In this document: positions 43,415-52,120 of the stretch, one piece after another
Layout of the letters: every line of letters begins with the position of its first letter
Position numbering within the stretch: the stretch's first letter is position 1
Source of the DNA: Pseudomonas sp. RIT-562
Lineage (GTDB): Bacteria > Pseudomonadota > Gammaproteobacteria > Pseudomonadales > Pseudomonadaceae
Direction: 5' to 3'
Assembly: GCF_026241895.1 (NCBI RefSeq)
Contig: NZ_JAPJIV010000018.1
Span: 62,001 to 126,000, forward strand
DNA length: 64,000 bases
Notes under the pieces: generated by a model
The model's input: only the letters and a program-made list of their open reading frames with translations
Told to the model about the DNA's origin: nothing
Databases searched by the model: none
Translations under genes and position numbers: made by a program

Positions 43415-44722
43415 ATGAAAGTTGAAGATCTGATTCTTGTCAGCGTCGATGACCACGCGATCGAGCCGCCGAATGCTTTTGCTCGCCACATGCCCGCCCG
43501 CTTCAAGGGTCGTGAGCCGCATGTGGTCAAAAAGGGTGATCGTGATGTGTGGGTCTTCGAGGAACAGGCCACTGGCTACATGGGCCTCAATTCCGTGGTC
43601 GGTCGACCAAAAGAGGAATACGGCATGGAGCCGCTGGGCTACGAGCAAATGCGCCGTGGCACCTGGAACATCAAGGACCGCGTCGACGACATGAACGCCA
43701 ACGGCGTACTCGGTTCATTGTGCTTCCCCACCTTTCCGGGTTTTGCCGGACAGCGTTTCCAGGTACACGCTGACCGAGACGTGGCGATGGCGGCCATCCA
43801 GGCCTACAACGACTGGCATTTGCACGATTGGTGCAACGCTGCGCCAGGCCGTTTCATTCCGCTGATGATCGTGCCGTGGTGGGACATGAAAGCCGCGGCT
43901 GCCGAAGTCGAACGTCTGGCCAGACAAGGTGTGCACGCGCTTTCGCTGTCGGACAACCCGGCTATTCATGGCTACCCGTCGATCCATAGCGATTACTGGG
44001 ACCCGCTGTGGAAAGCCTGCAGCGATAACAAGGTGGTGATCTGCTGCCATATCGGTACCGGCGTGAAAGCTCAACACGCTTCGGATTTGTCGCCTATCGA
44101 CGCTTGGATCACCTCCATGCCGATTTCCATCGCCAACTCCGCCGCAGACTGGATCTGGGCGCCGATGTGGAAGAAATTCCCGGACCTGCGCATGGCGCTT
44201 TCCGAAGGCGGCATCGGCTGGATTCCTTATTTGCTGGAGCGTGCTGACTTCACCCACCGTCACCATAACGCGTGGACCAATTCCAACTTCGACGGGAAGA
44301 TGCCCAGCGACATCTTCAACAAGCACTTCATCACCTGCTTCATTGAAGATAATTTCGGCCTGAAGAACCTCGATTATCTGAACGCCGAGATGGTTACGTG
44401 GGAAAGCGATTACCCGCACTCCGACTGCACCTGGCCGAACTCGCCGGAAACCGCTTGGGAAGGGTTGCAGCACCTGCCTAAAGAGATGATCGACAAAGTC
44501 ACTCACTTGAACGCAATGCGTGAGTTTTCCTTCGATCCGTTCGCTATCCACGGTCGGGAAAACTGCACGGTCGGCGCGCTGCGGGCTCAGGCCACGCACG
44601 TCAGCACCGAGCCAGCACTGGGCTTGGGTGGTGCCGATCATGGTCGTCACGACAACAAGCCGGTCACCTCCGGCGACATCAATGCGATGTTTGCCGAGGC
44701 TGACGCGCAAACCGCGTTGTAA
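43415..44722 (+). CDS. Amidohydrolase_2 family metal-dependent hydrolase/decarboxylase
   Basis: The product is 435 residues. Metal-binding candidates are SVDDHAIEPP at the N-terminus (DxH form), VVICCHIGTG near residue 210, RMALSEGGIGWIPY near 268 and the late Asp in WESDYPHSDCTW near 330. This type is frequent in steroid and terpenoid gene clusters. It is clearly different from the 354-residue enzyme at 37376. It stands alone between ditQ and the beta-oxidation operon, with its own box-type promoter and a downstream hairpin. Confidence 0.8.
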   Translation: MKVEDLILVSVDDHAIEPPNAFARHMPARFKGREPHVVKKGDRDVWVFEEQATGYMGLNSVVGRPKEEYGMEPLGYEQMRRGTWNIKDRVDDMNANGVLGSLCFPTFPGFAGQRFQVHADRDVAMAAIQAYNDWHLHDWCNAAPGRFIPLMIVPWWDMKAAAAEVERLARQGVHALSLSDNPAIHGYPSIHSDYWDPLWKACSDNKVVICCHIGTGVKAQHASDLSPIDAWITSMPISIANSAADWIWAPMWKKFPDLRMALSEGGIGWIPYLLERADFTHRHHNAWTNSNFDGKMPSDIFNKHFITCFIEDNFGLKNLDYLNAEMVTWESDYPHSDCTWPNSPETAWEGLQHLPKEMIDKVTHLNAMREFSFDPFAIHGRENCTVGALRAQATHVSTEPALGLGGADHGRHDNKPVTSGDINAMFAEADAQTAL

Positions 44723-44737
44723 GTTGCCGCTGTTCCT

Positions 44738-44762
44738 ACAGTCGCCGGCCAACGGCGACTGT
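44738..44762 (+). terminator. Hairpin after the 43415 amidohydrolase gene
   Basis: ACAGTCGCCG (44738-44747) and CGGCGACTGT (44753-44762) form a perfect 10-bp stem. A second hairpin, TCGCTTCG/CGAAGCGA at 44784-44801, follows. They resemble a REP pair and separate the gene from the next operon. Confidence 0.6.
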
Positions 44763-44832
44763 GGAGCGGTTGCCGATCTGTGGTCGCTTCGTTCGAAGCG
44801 ATTGCGCCTGTGTTCAGCGTTAGAGAGCGCAT

Positions 44833-45981
44833 ATGGCCATCAGTCAATTTTCCTACAGTAATATTCCTCCCGAGGCGGAAGCGCTTCGCACCGAAGTGCG
44901 GGCGTTCATTCTCGACACACTGGCCGATTACCCACCGACCTTGAGTGCACAGTCCTGGATGGGCTTCGACGCTGAATTCAGCAAGAAGCTCGGCGCGCGG
45001 GGCTGGGTGGGCATGGCCTTGCCCAAAGCCTACGGCGGTGGCGAGGCGGGTCCTTTTGCACGCTACGTGATCATTGAAGAATTGCTGGCCGCCGGTGCGC
45101 CGGTATCGGCTCACTGGATCGCCGACCGGCAAAGTGGGCCGCTGATCAATCGCTTCGGTACCGAGCAACAAAAACAGCACTTTCTTCCAGCCATTTGCCG
45201 GGGTGAAAGTTACTTCTGCATTGGCATGAGCGAGCCCAATTCCGGCTCGGACCTGGCTTCGATCAAAAGCACTGCTGTGCGTGATGGCGATAGCTGGCTC
45301 GTCAATGGCCAGAAGGTCTGGACCACCAACGCGCACCATTCGCAGTACATGATTGCCCTGGTGCGTACCGGTGAGAAACAAGCGGCCCGGCATGAGGGCA
45401 TGTCGCAATTCATCGTCGACCTGAGCCTGCCCGGCATCACCATTCGCCCGATTCGCGACCTGGCCGGTGGCGAGCACTTCAACGAAGTGTTCTTCGACAA
45501 TGTAAGGCTACCCGCCGACGCTTTGATCGGCACTGAAGGGAAGGGATGGGACCAGGTGACCGCCGAACTGGCCTTCGAACGCAGCGGCCCTGAACGCTTC
45601 CTCAGTTGTATGGCGTTGTTGAAAACACTGATCGACGCGGTGGGCAAGTCCCCTGACGCACTACAAGCGCGGGAGATCGGGCGACTGTCAGCCAAGCTGC
45701 TGACGCTGCGCAATATGTCGTTGTCGGTCACGGCACAGTTGGCAGCGGGTGAACATCCAGCCTGGGCGGCCTCCTGTGTGAAAGACCTTGGCAATGCTTT
45801 TGAGCAGGAAATTCCCGAAGTAGCCCAGCTGTTGCTGGAAACCGAGCCACGGCAGGACGGCGGCAGCGAGCACGCACGCGTGCTGGCCTACCTGACACAG
45901 ATGGCGCCCTCATTCTCACTGCGCGGGGGCACTCGCGAAATTCTGCGCGGCATCATTGCCCGCGGCCTGGGGTTGCGATAA
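44833..45981 (+). CDS. Acyl-CoA dehydrogenase, FAD- and active-C-terminus type
   Basis: The product is 382 residues. CIGMSEPNSGSDLASI is the flavin-binding signature near residue 130, VNGQKVWTTNAH follows, and the C-terminus ends FSLRGGTREILRGIIARGL with the usual GGT-EI-like motif. It introduces a C2-C3 double bond in a CoA ester. Its stop overlaps the start of a second, shorter dehydrogenase, a pattern typical of the heteromeric (alpha2-beta2) acyl-CoA dehydrogenases of steroid catabolism. Confidence 0.85.
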   Translation: MAISQFSYSNIPPEAEALRTEVRAFILDTLADYPPTLSAQSWMGFDAEFSKKLGARGWVGMALPKAYGGGEAGPFARYVIIEELLAAGAPVSAHWIADRQSGPLINRFGTEQQKQHFLPAICRGESYFCIGMSEPNSGSDLASIKSTAVRDGDSWLVNGQKVWTTNAHHSQYMIALVRTGEKQAARHEGMSQFIVDLSLPGITIRPIRDLAGGEHFNEVFFDNVRLPADALIGTEGKGWDQVTAELAFERSGPERFLSCMALLKTLIDAVGKSPDALQAREIGRLSAKLLTLRNMSLSVTAQLAAGEHPAWAASCVKDLGNAFEQEIPEVAQLLLETEPRQDGGSEHARVLAYLTQMAPSFSLRGGTREILRGIIARGLGLR

Positions 45982-47054
45982 TGCGCGAGATATTCGAAGC
46001 GACGATTGAACGCCTGTTTGCCGATCTGGCGACGCCGGCTTATGTGATGAGCTGTGAAGGCGGCGAATGGCCGGCCGAGTTATGGGCTGCGCTGGACGAG
46101 TCGGGCTTCACCCTGGCGGGTGTCACCGAAGCGCTGGGCGGCGCTGAGGCCAGTTGGGCCGATATGTATGTGCTGATCCGTGCCGCTGGGCGCTTTTCAG
46201 TACCTGCACCTTTGGGTGAAGCCCTGCTCGGCAATTGGCTGCTGAGCAGGGCTGGCCTGGAGGGCAGGGCAGGTGCCATCAGCGTGGCCGCCAACGCCGA
46301 TCTGGTACTTGAGGGCGAGCGCGTTTACGGCACCGTCTACTCGGTCCCTTGGGGGCGCAACGTTGAAGCGGTCGTCGCCATCGCCAATAGCCCAACCGGC
46401 GTGGCGCATGTGGTGCTGCTGTCGCGAATCGCGGCGAGTGAACTGACGTTGAGTCTGAATGTGGCAGGCGAACCGCGCGATGATTTGGGTTTCACCAGTG
46501 CCCAGGTACTGGCACAAGCACCGTTGCCCGGCGGGCTCGACGCCAACGTCCTGGAACTGGGCGGCGCGATGCTGCGCGCGGCGCAGACCGCCGGGGCTTT
46601 GCACGCCCTACTGGACATGACCGCCAACTATGCCGGTGAACGCAAGCAGTTCGGCAAGGCAATTGGTTCTTTCCAGGCCATTCAACAACAGCTTGCAGTG
46701 TTCGCTGAGCAGGCTGCCGCCGCCGGCATCGCGGCCGAGGCGGCCTTCACGGAATCCAGTGCGGGGCTCGCGGCGCTGACCATTGCCGCGGCAAAAATCA
46801 GCACCGCAGAAGCCGCAAGCGTCGGCGCAAGCATCGCCCATTCAGTGCATGGCGCCATTGGCTTTACCGAGGAATATCCGCTGCATCTGCTCACCCGTCG
46901 GTTGTGGGCGTGGCGCAGTGAATTCGGCTCGGCCAGCCTTTGGAGTCAACGCCTGGGTACTCAGATATGCCAAGGCGGCAGCGATGGATACTGGCCCTTG
47001 CTCACCAGCCATGGCCAACAACCCTTAACCCGTCTCGCGAGTAATCCGGTATGA
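45981..47054 (+). CDS. Acyl-CoA dehydrogenase-like second subunit
   Basis: The product is 357 residues. The dehydrogenase helical C-terminal domain is recognisable (MTANYAGERKQFGKAIGSFQ and HSVHGAIGFTEEYPLHLLTR), but the standard flavin signature and the GGT-EI-like end are missing. This is the form of the partner chain in heteromeric acyl-CoA dehydrogenases such as the FadE26-FadE27 type. Its start overlaps the previous stop by one base and its stop overlaps the next start by four. Confidence 0.8.
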   Translation: MREIFEATIERLFADLATPAYVMSCEGGEWPAELWAALDESGFTLAGVTEALGGAEASWADMYVLIRAAGRFSVPAPLGEALLGNWLLSRAGLEGRAGAISVAANADLVLEGERVYGTVYSVPWGRNVEAVVAIANSPTGVAHVVLLSRIAASELTLSLNVAGEPRDDLGFTSAQVLAQAPLPGGLDANVLELGGAMLRAAQTAGALHALLDMTANYAGERKQFGKAIGSFQAIQQQLAVFAEQAAAAGIAAEAAFTESSAGLAALTIAAAKISTAEAASVGASIAHSVHGAIGFTEEYPLHLLTRRLWAWRSEFGSASLWSQRLGTQICQGGSDGYWPLLTSHGQQPLTRLASNPV

Positions 47055-47851
47055 GCCCGTTTCTACAGATTGAGCGTGAGGGCGGCATCGTCACCGTGCG
47101 CATGAACCATCCCGACACGCGCAATGCCCTGACGACGCGCGAGCAGATCCAGGAGTTTGTCGATCTCTGCGCTGAACTGCGCCGTGACATGTCGGTACGG
47201 GTAATGGTGCTTACCGGCAATGGCAGCGCTTTCTGTGCCGGTGGCAACGTCAAGGACATGCACGAGCGCGGCGGCATTTTCGCCGGCTCGCCGTATGAAC
47301 TGCGCAATACCTACCGGGACGGCATTCAGCGTATTCCCCTGGCGATTTATGAGCTGGATATCCCGGTGATCGCCGCGGTTAACGGCCCGGCGATCGGTGC
47401 GGGCCTCGATCTTGCCTGTATGTGCGATATCCGGCTGGCGGCGCCCAAGGCGATCTTTGCCGAGAGTTTCGTGCGTCTGGGCATCGTTCCGGGTGACGGC
47501 GGCGCCTGGCTGTTGCCGCGCATCATTGGTATCCCTAAAGCCAGTCTGATGGCGTTTACCGGTGACGCTATCGATGCAGCCAAGGCGCTGGAATGGGGGC
47601 TTGTCGAGCAAGTCTGCACCCACGAAACGCTGCAATCGGAAGCGCAGGCGCTCGCGCGCCGAATCGCCAGCAACCCGGGTCATGCGTTACGCCTGTGCAA
47701 GCGTCTGCTGCGCGAAGGCCAACATATGCGCCTCGATTCGCTGCTGGAATTGTCGGCGGCGTATCAGGCGTTGGCGCATCACACCGAAGACCATCATGAA
47801 GCGGTGGCGGCTTTTGTCGACAAGCGCGATCCCAATTACCAGGACCGCTGA
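47051..47851 (+). CDS. Enoyl-CoA hydratase/isomerase family protein
   Basis: The product is 266 residues, a crotonase. FCAGGNVKDM forms the first oxyanion-hole segment near residue 60, GPAIGAGLDLACMCDIRLA the second near 115, and RLGIVPGDGGAWLLPR follows. It should hydrate the enoyl-CoA made by the preceding dehydrogenase pair. The ATG lies within the previous stop (ATGA). Confidence 0.87.
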   Translation: MSPFLQIEREGGIVTVRMNHPDTRNALTTREQIQEFVDLCAELRRDMSVRVMVLTGNGSAFCAGGNVKDMHERGGIFAGSPYELRNTYRDGIQRIPLAIYELDIPVIAAVNGPAIGAGLDLACMCDIRLAAPKAIFAESFVRLGIVPGDGGAWLLPRIIGIPKASLMAFTGDAIDAAKALEWGLVEQVCTHETLQSEAQALARRIASNPGHALRLCKRLLREGQHMRLDSLLELSAAYQALAHHTEDHHEAVAAFVDKRDPNYQDR

Positions 47852-47893
47852 TTACCCATCGCCTAATACAAGAATCGATCTGGAGTAAGCAAA

Positions 47894-49018
47894 ATGCGTG
47901 GCGTATTTCGAGAAGACCACAACATGTTCCGTGATCAGGCCCGCCGTTTCGTCGACCGCGAAATCGTGCCCTACCTGCATGAGTGGGAAAAAAACGGCAT
48001 CGTTCCCAAGGAAGTCTGGCTCAAGGCCGGTGAGAACGGCTTGTTATGCTCCACGGTGCCTGAAGAATACGGTGGCCCCGGAGGCGACTTCGGTCACTCG
48101 GCGGTGATGATCGAAGAGCTGGCGCGGGCCAACGCTACCGCCGTGGGTTTCACCACCCACTCGGAAATCGTCACGCCTTACATCGTTGCCTATGGCAGCG
48201 AAGAGCAGAAGCAGCAATGGCTGCCACGTATGGTCAGTGGTGAGTTGATCGGCGTCATCGCCATGAGCGAGCCGGGTATCGGCAGCGACCTGCGTGCCAT
48301 GCGCACTTCGGCGCGGCGTGACGGTGATGACTACATCGTCAACGGCCAGAAGACCTTTATCACCAACGGCGGCAATGCCGGACTGGTGGTCACCGCCACC
48401 AAGATTGATCCGGCGGCCAAGGAACTCACACTGATCTGCGTTGAGGAAGACCGAGCCGGCTTCGCCAAGGGGCGTCTGCTGGAAAAGATTGGCCTGAAAG
48501 GGCAAGACACTGCCGAATTGTTTTTTGATGAAGTCCGGGTGCCCGTCGGCAATCGATTGGGTGAGGAGGGCATGGGATTCAAATACCTGACTCATCAATT
48601 GGCCTGGGAACGCCTGATCATCGCGATCCGTGCCGCGCAATCCATCGACACGCTGCTGGAAGAAACCATCGGCTACACCCGGGAGCGCAAGGTCTTCGGA
48701 AAACCGGTGCTCGACTTCCAGAACACCCGCTTCAAACTCGCTGAAGCCAAGGCCCAGGCCACCATGCTGCGGGTGTTCGTCGACGACTGTCTGGCCAAAG
48801 TGATGCGCGGTGAACTGACGCCGGAAATCGCGGCAATGGCCAAGCTGCTGGGCTCGGAGATGCAAGGCAAGCTGCTTGATGAGTTTCTGCAATTACATGG
48901 CGGCTACGGCTTCATGAGCGAATACAAGATCAGCCGCGCCTGGGTTGACGCCCGGGTCGCGCGCATCTATGGCGGCACCTCTGAAATCATGAAAGAAATT
49001 ATCGGCCGTACCCTTTGA
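47894..49018 (+). CDS. Acyl-CoA dehydrogenase
   Basis: The product is 374 residues with a complete single-chain dehydrogenase layout. The N-terminal helices include YGGPGGDFGHSAVMIEELAR, the flavin signature is IAMSEPGIGSDL, VNGQKTFITNG follows, and the C-terminus ends in RIYGGTSEIMKEIIGRTL. It looks like a long-chain or branched-substrate FadE. It completes the beta-oxidation block that starts at 44833. GGAG precedes the ATG. Confidence 0.88.
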   Translation: MRGVFREDHNMFRDQARRFVDREIVPYLHEWEKNGIVPKEVWLKAGENGLLCSTVPEEYGGPGGDFGHSAVMIEELARANATAVGFTTHSEIVTPYIVAYGSEEQKQQWLPRMVSGELIGVIAMSEPGIGSDLRAMRTSARRDGDDYIVNGQKTFITNGGNAGLVVTATKIDPAAKELTLICVEEDRAGFAKGRLLEKIGLKGQDTAELFFDEVRVPVGNRLGEEGMGFKYLTHQLAWERLIIAIRAAQSIDTLLEETIGYTRERKVFGKPVLDFQNTRFKLAEAKAQATMLRVFVDDCLAKVMRGELTPEIAAMAKLLGSEMQGKLLDEFLQLHGGYGFMSEYKISRAWVDARVARIYGGTSEIMKEIIGRTL

Positions 49019-49042
49019 AGCACATTTGCATGAGGCAAACAG

Positions 49043-49594
49043 ATGAGTAATTCCCTTTACGACATTTCGCTGAAGCAGATCGATGGAAGCGTCCGCACCC
49101 TTGGCGACTATCGGGGCAAGGTCCTGTTGGTGGTCAATGTCGCTTCAAAATGCGGGCTGACCCCGCAATACGAGGGCTTGGAAAAACTGTACCAAGACAA
49201 AAAATCCCAAGGCCTGGAAATACTGGGTTTCCCCGCCAACAACTTCAAGGAGCAAGAACCGGGTAGCGATGTGGAAATCGTTGAGTTCTGTTCAGTGAAC
49301 TATGACATTCACTTTCCGTTGTTCTCGAAAATCTCGGTTGTCGGCGCGGACCAGCATCCTCTCTACGCCGAGCTGACTGCTGCACAGCCCGAGTCCACGG
49401 GTGAAGGTCCTTTCCGAGAGCGCTTGACGGGTTATGGCATCAAGTCAGACAACACAACGGACGTACTCTGGAATTTCGAAAAGTTTCTGATTGATCGGCA
49501 GGGCACGGTCGTTGCCCGTTTCGCTCCAGACATCGCGGCTGATGATCCTCGTTTGCTTGAAGCAATCGAAGCTCAATTGGTCCAAGAGGCGTGA
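49043..49594 (+). CDS. Glutathione peroxidase-type thiol peroxidase
   Basis: The product is 183 residues. The active Cys37 is in [15 protein letters not shown] (Cys rather than Sec), and the catalytic Gln and Trp appear in [14 protein letters not shown] and WNFEKFLID. It reduces hydroperoxides and probably protects cells from peroxide formed by the flavin and P450 enzymes; that use is inference. It lies 24 bp after the dehydrogenase gene and 4 bp before panC. Confidence 0.88.
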   Translation: MSNSLYDISLKQIDGSVRTLGDYRGKVLLVVNVASKCGLTPQYEGLEKLYQDKKSQGLEILGFPANNFKEQEPGSDVEIVEFCSVNYDIHFPLFSKISVVGADQHPLYAELTAAQPESTGEGPFRERLTGYGIKSDNTTDVLWNFEKFLIDRQGTVVARFAPDIAADDPRLLEAIEAQLVQEA

Positions 49595-49598
49595 AGCG

Positions 49599-50483
49599 GT
49601 GCTGACAGTCGATACGGTTAGCGCGCTTCGTGCGCTCGTGGCCCGTGCACGAGGTGAAAACAAGAAAGTCGCGCTGGTGCCGACAATGGGCAACCTGCAT
49701 GACGGTCATATCGCCCTGATTCATTGCGCAAAGCAGCGAGCCGATTTTGTGGTCGCCAGCATCTTCGTCAATCCACTCCAGTTCGGGGCGAATGAGGATC
49801 TGGCCAACTATCCTCGGACCCCCGACGCCGATCGCGAAAGACTGGTCAACGCCGGGTGTGATGCGCTGTTTGCCCCTGCTGTCGAACAGATCTATCCAGA
49901 TGGAATGCTCAATCAGGCCATCGTCAGTGTGCCGAACGTGTCTGAAGGTCTTTGCGCTGCGGCACGTCCTGGTCACTTTGATGGCATGGCCACTGTCGTC
50001 GTCAAGCTGCTGAACATTGTTCAGCCAGACGTGGCTGTTTTCGGGGAAAAGGACTATCAGCAGCTGGCAGTCGTCCGCTCCATGGTCAGGGATCTGAATA
50101 TGGTGACTGACGTTGTCGGTGCACCGACGATCCGGGCCGCGGACGGCTTGGCATTATCGTCGCGCAACGGCTATCTGAGTGACCATGAGCGTTCGGTGGC
50201 CCCCGTCCTTTACGCTTGTTTGAAGCAAATGGAGGCGAGTATCCAGGTTGAGGGGCGGGTGACTGAGCACCTGTTGATTGAATGTCATCAACGTATAAGC
50301 GACGCCGGTTTTCAGCCGGAATACTTTGAAGTCAGGAATGCTCAGGATTTAAAACCTCTGACCAGCTCCGATACTCACTTTGTGATTCTTGTGGCGGCGC
50401 GCATCGGCAAAACGCGGCTCATTGACAATCTGACGGTGGACCTTCGGCCATCAAAAAGATCACCAGAGGAACAACACCCATGA
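49599..50483 (+). CDS. panC: Pantoate-beta-alanine ligase (extra copy)
   Basis: The product is 294 residues from a GTG start, close to the usual 283. PanC motifs are all present: [11 protein letters not shown] (HIGH-type), [32 protein letters not shown] and [11 protein letters not shown]. It joins pantoate and beta-alanine to give pantothenate, the CoA precursor. Pseudomonads normally carry panC next to panB in the core genome; here no panB or panD is beside it. An extra copy might raise CoA supply for a CoA-heavy pathway. It overlaps the next gene by 4 bp. Confidence 0.88.
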   Translation: MLTVDTVSALRALVARARGENKKVALVPTMGNLHDGHIALIHCAKQRADFVVASIFVNPLQFGANEDLANYPRTPDADRERLVNAGCDALFAPAVEQIYPDGMLNQAIVSVPNVSEGLCAAARPGHFDGMATVVVKLLNIVQPDVAVFGEKDYQQLAVVRSMVRDLNMVTDVVGAPTIRAADGLALSSRNGYLSDHERSVAPVLYACLKQMEASIQVEGRVTEHLLIECHQRISDAGFQPEYFEVRNAQDLKPLTSSDTHFVILVAARIGKTRLIDNLTVDLRPSKRSPEEQHP

Positions 50484-51337
50484 GCCTCTATCGAGCGTTC
50501 ACTGTTCTTGGCCTGTGCCTTGTCTCTCTTGTCGGCATGGCTCAACAAGCGCCAGTGGATGCCTATGGTGCCGACACCCAGCGTGCCAACGCCTTGCTGT
50601 TAAAAGCTGTCGCCGAATACAAAGCCAAGGGCGACACCGCCCTGGCTGAGTTCAGTCGCCAGGGAGCCTATGTCGATGGAGAGCTGTACATCTACGTTGT
50701 CGATACCTCCGGCGTGATGCTTGCCAGCGGAGGGCCTTCGGTTTCACTGGTCGGAAAACCGGTGGTCAACGTTCTGGACGACGACCTCAAGGCTGCATTC
50801 CAGCAAGCGATTTCGCAGCCAGACGACGGCATCGTGCGTAGCGCCGAATACCGCTGGTGGAACTGGCAACACGGTAAGGTCGAGCGTAAGCGCGTGTTCT
50901 ATCAACGTGTGAAAGATCGGGTGATCTCCGTGGGTTACTACATGCCACGGTCCAGCCCTGAACAGGCACAACAGCTGCTGCGCCAGATTTCGGCGCAAGT
51001 TGCCAGCGACGCAAAAGCCACTGTCGGGCGCATTAATCAGCACGATAAGCAGCTCACCCAGGATGATCTCTATGCCTTTGTGGTGGACCTGAAAACCAGG
51101 CGGTTCATCGCTCACGGCTTTTCGCCCCGGCTGATCGGCACCGACTTCAAGTCATTGCGCTCTACCGACGGCAAGCCGATTGGCGAGGACATACTCAAGC
51201 AGATGAACACGCATGAAGCAGGGGAGATCACTTATCAATGGCGTAACCCTATGACGGGGCAGAATGAATACAAGAGGACTTTTCTGCAGCGGGTTAATGG
51301 ATACGTCGTCGCCGTGGGCTGCTATGCAATCAAGTGA
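50480..51337 (+). CDS. Exported Cache-domain protein (tandem single-Cache)
   Basis: The product is 285 residues with a signal peptide of about 21 residues (cut near MAQQA). Two single-Cache modules follow: about 60-155 ([17 protein letters not shown] to RVISVGYYM) and about 195-285 ([17 protein letters not shown] to [12 protein letters not shown]). There is no transmembrane or signalling domain after them, so it is a periplasmic ligand binder rather than a receptor. It may bind a small carboxylate. Translation is coupled to panC. Confidence 0.75.
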   Translation: MSLYRAFTVLGLCLVSLVGMAQQAPVDAYGADTQRANALLLKAVAEYKAKGDTALAEFSRQGAYVDGELYIYVVDTSGVMLASGGPSVSLVGKPVVNVLDDDLKAAFQQAISQPDDGIVRSAEYRWWNWQHGKVERKRVFYQRVKDRVISVGYYMPRSSPEQAQQLLRQISAQVASDAKATVGRINQHDKQLTQDDLYAFVVDLKTRRFIAHGFSPRLIGTDFKSLRSTDGKPIGEDILKQMNTHEAGEITYQWRNPMTGQNEYKRTFLQRVNGYVVAVGCYAIK

Positions 51338-51379
51338 TCAAAACAGGGACCACCGGCGCCCGCAGCAAGGAGTGTGCGC

Positions 51380-52120
51380 ATGACTGATTTAGTATTGCTG
51401 CATGGCGGCAACCATGGCTCGTGGTGTTGGAAGCCTTTTGTGGAGGCGTTAAACCAACAACCCGGATGTTTCAAACGAGTGATCACTCTGGATATGCCTG
51501 GGTGCGGCAAGAAGCGCGGTCGAGATGTTGCGTCCCTGCGGCTCGACGATGTGGTCAAGGAGCTTAATGACGACCTGCATGCACTCGGTGTGAACCAGGC
51601 CGTGTTGCTTGGGCATTCCATTGCGGGGGTCGTGCTGCCAATGATGGTGTTGGCTGCTCCGCAACTATATTCGCAGCTGGTTTACCTGGCCTGCGCATTG
51701 CCCAGTGAAGGCCAATCGATTCTGGAGTTACTTGGCACAACGCTGCATGGCGAAAGCCCGGAACATGTCGGCTGGCCGCTGGACCCCGCGCACACAACCC
51801 CTCAAGCGCTGGCGGTGGCCATGTTCGGTCAGGACTTGAGTGAGCAAACCATGAGTTGGTTGTTAAGCGAAGCGAGCCAGGACACGACGCCACTCTGTGT
51901 GGCGACAGACTCCATCAGTCGTGCGGGATACCTGGGAATGATTCCGGCGAGTTACATCATCACACTGCGCGACAACATCCTGCCCGTCGACTGGCAACGC
52001 CGTTTTGCGCAACGTGCTGGCGCGGGCGTGGTTATCGAGATAGATACGGCGCACGAGCCGTTCGTATCACACCCGCAGCTACTGGCGGATGTCATACGAG
52101 GTATAGAGCGGCATGAGTGA
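51380..52120 (+). CDS. Alpha/beta hydrolase (plant-esterase/hydroxynitrile lyase-like)
   Basis: The product is 246 residues. The oxyanion motif LLHGGNHGSWCW is at the N-terminus, the nucleophile Ser is in LGHSIAGVVLP near residue 80, and the catalytic His is in EIDTAHEPFVSHP near the end. It resembles the salicylate esterase and hydroxynitrile lyase group. The natural ester is unknown. ATG 51380 with AAGGAG 6 bp upstream is preferred over GTG 51374. Its stop shares a base with the next start. Confidence 0.8.
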   Translation: MTDLVLLHGGNHGSWCWKPFVEALNQQPGCFKRVITLDMPGCGKKRGRDVASLRLDDVVKELNDDLHALGVNQAVLLGHSIAGVVLPMMVLAAPQLYSQLVYLACALPSEGQSILELLGTTLHGESPEHVGWPLDPAHTTPQALAVAMFGQDLSEQTMSWLLSEASQDTTPLCVATDSISRAGYLGMIPASYIITLRDNILPVDWQRRFAQRAGAGVVIEIDTAHEPFVSHPQLLADVIRGIERHE

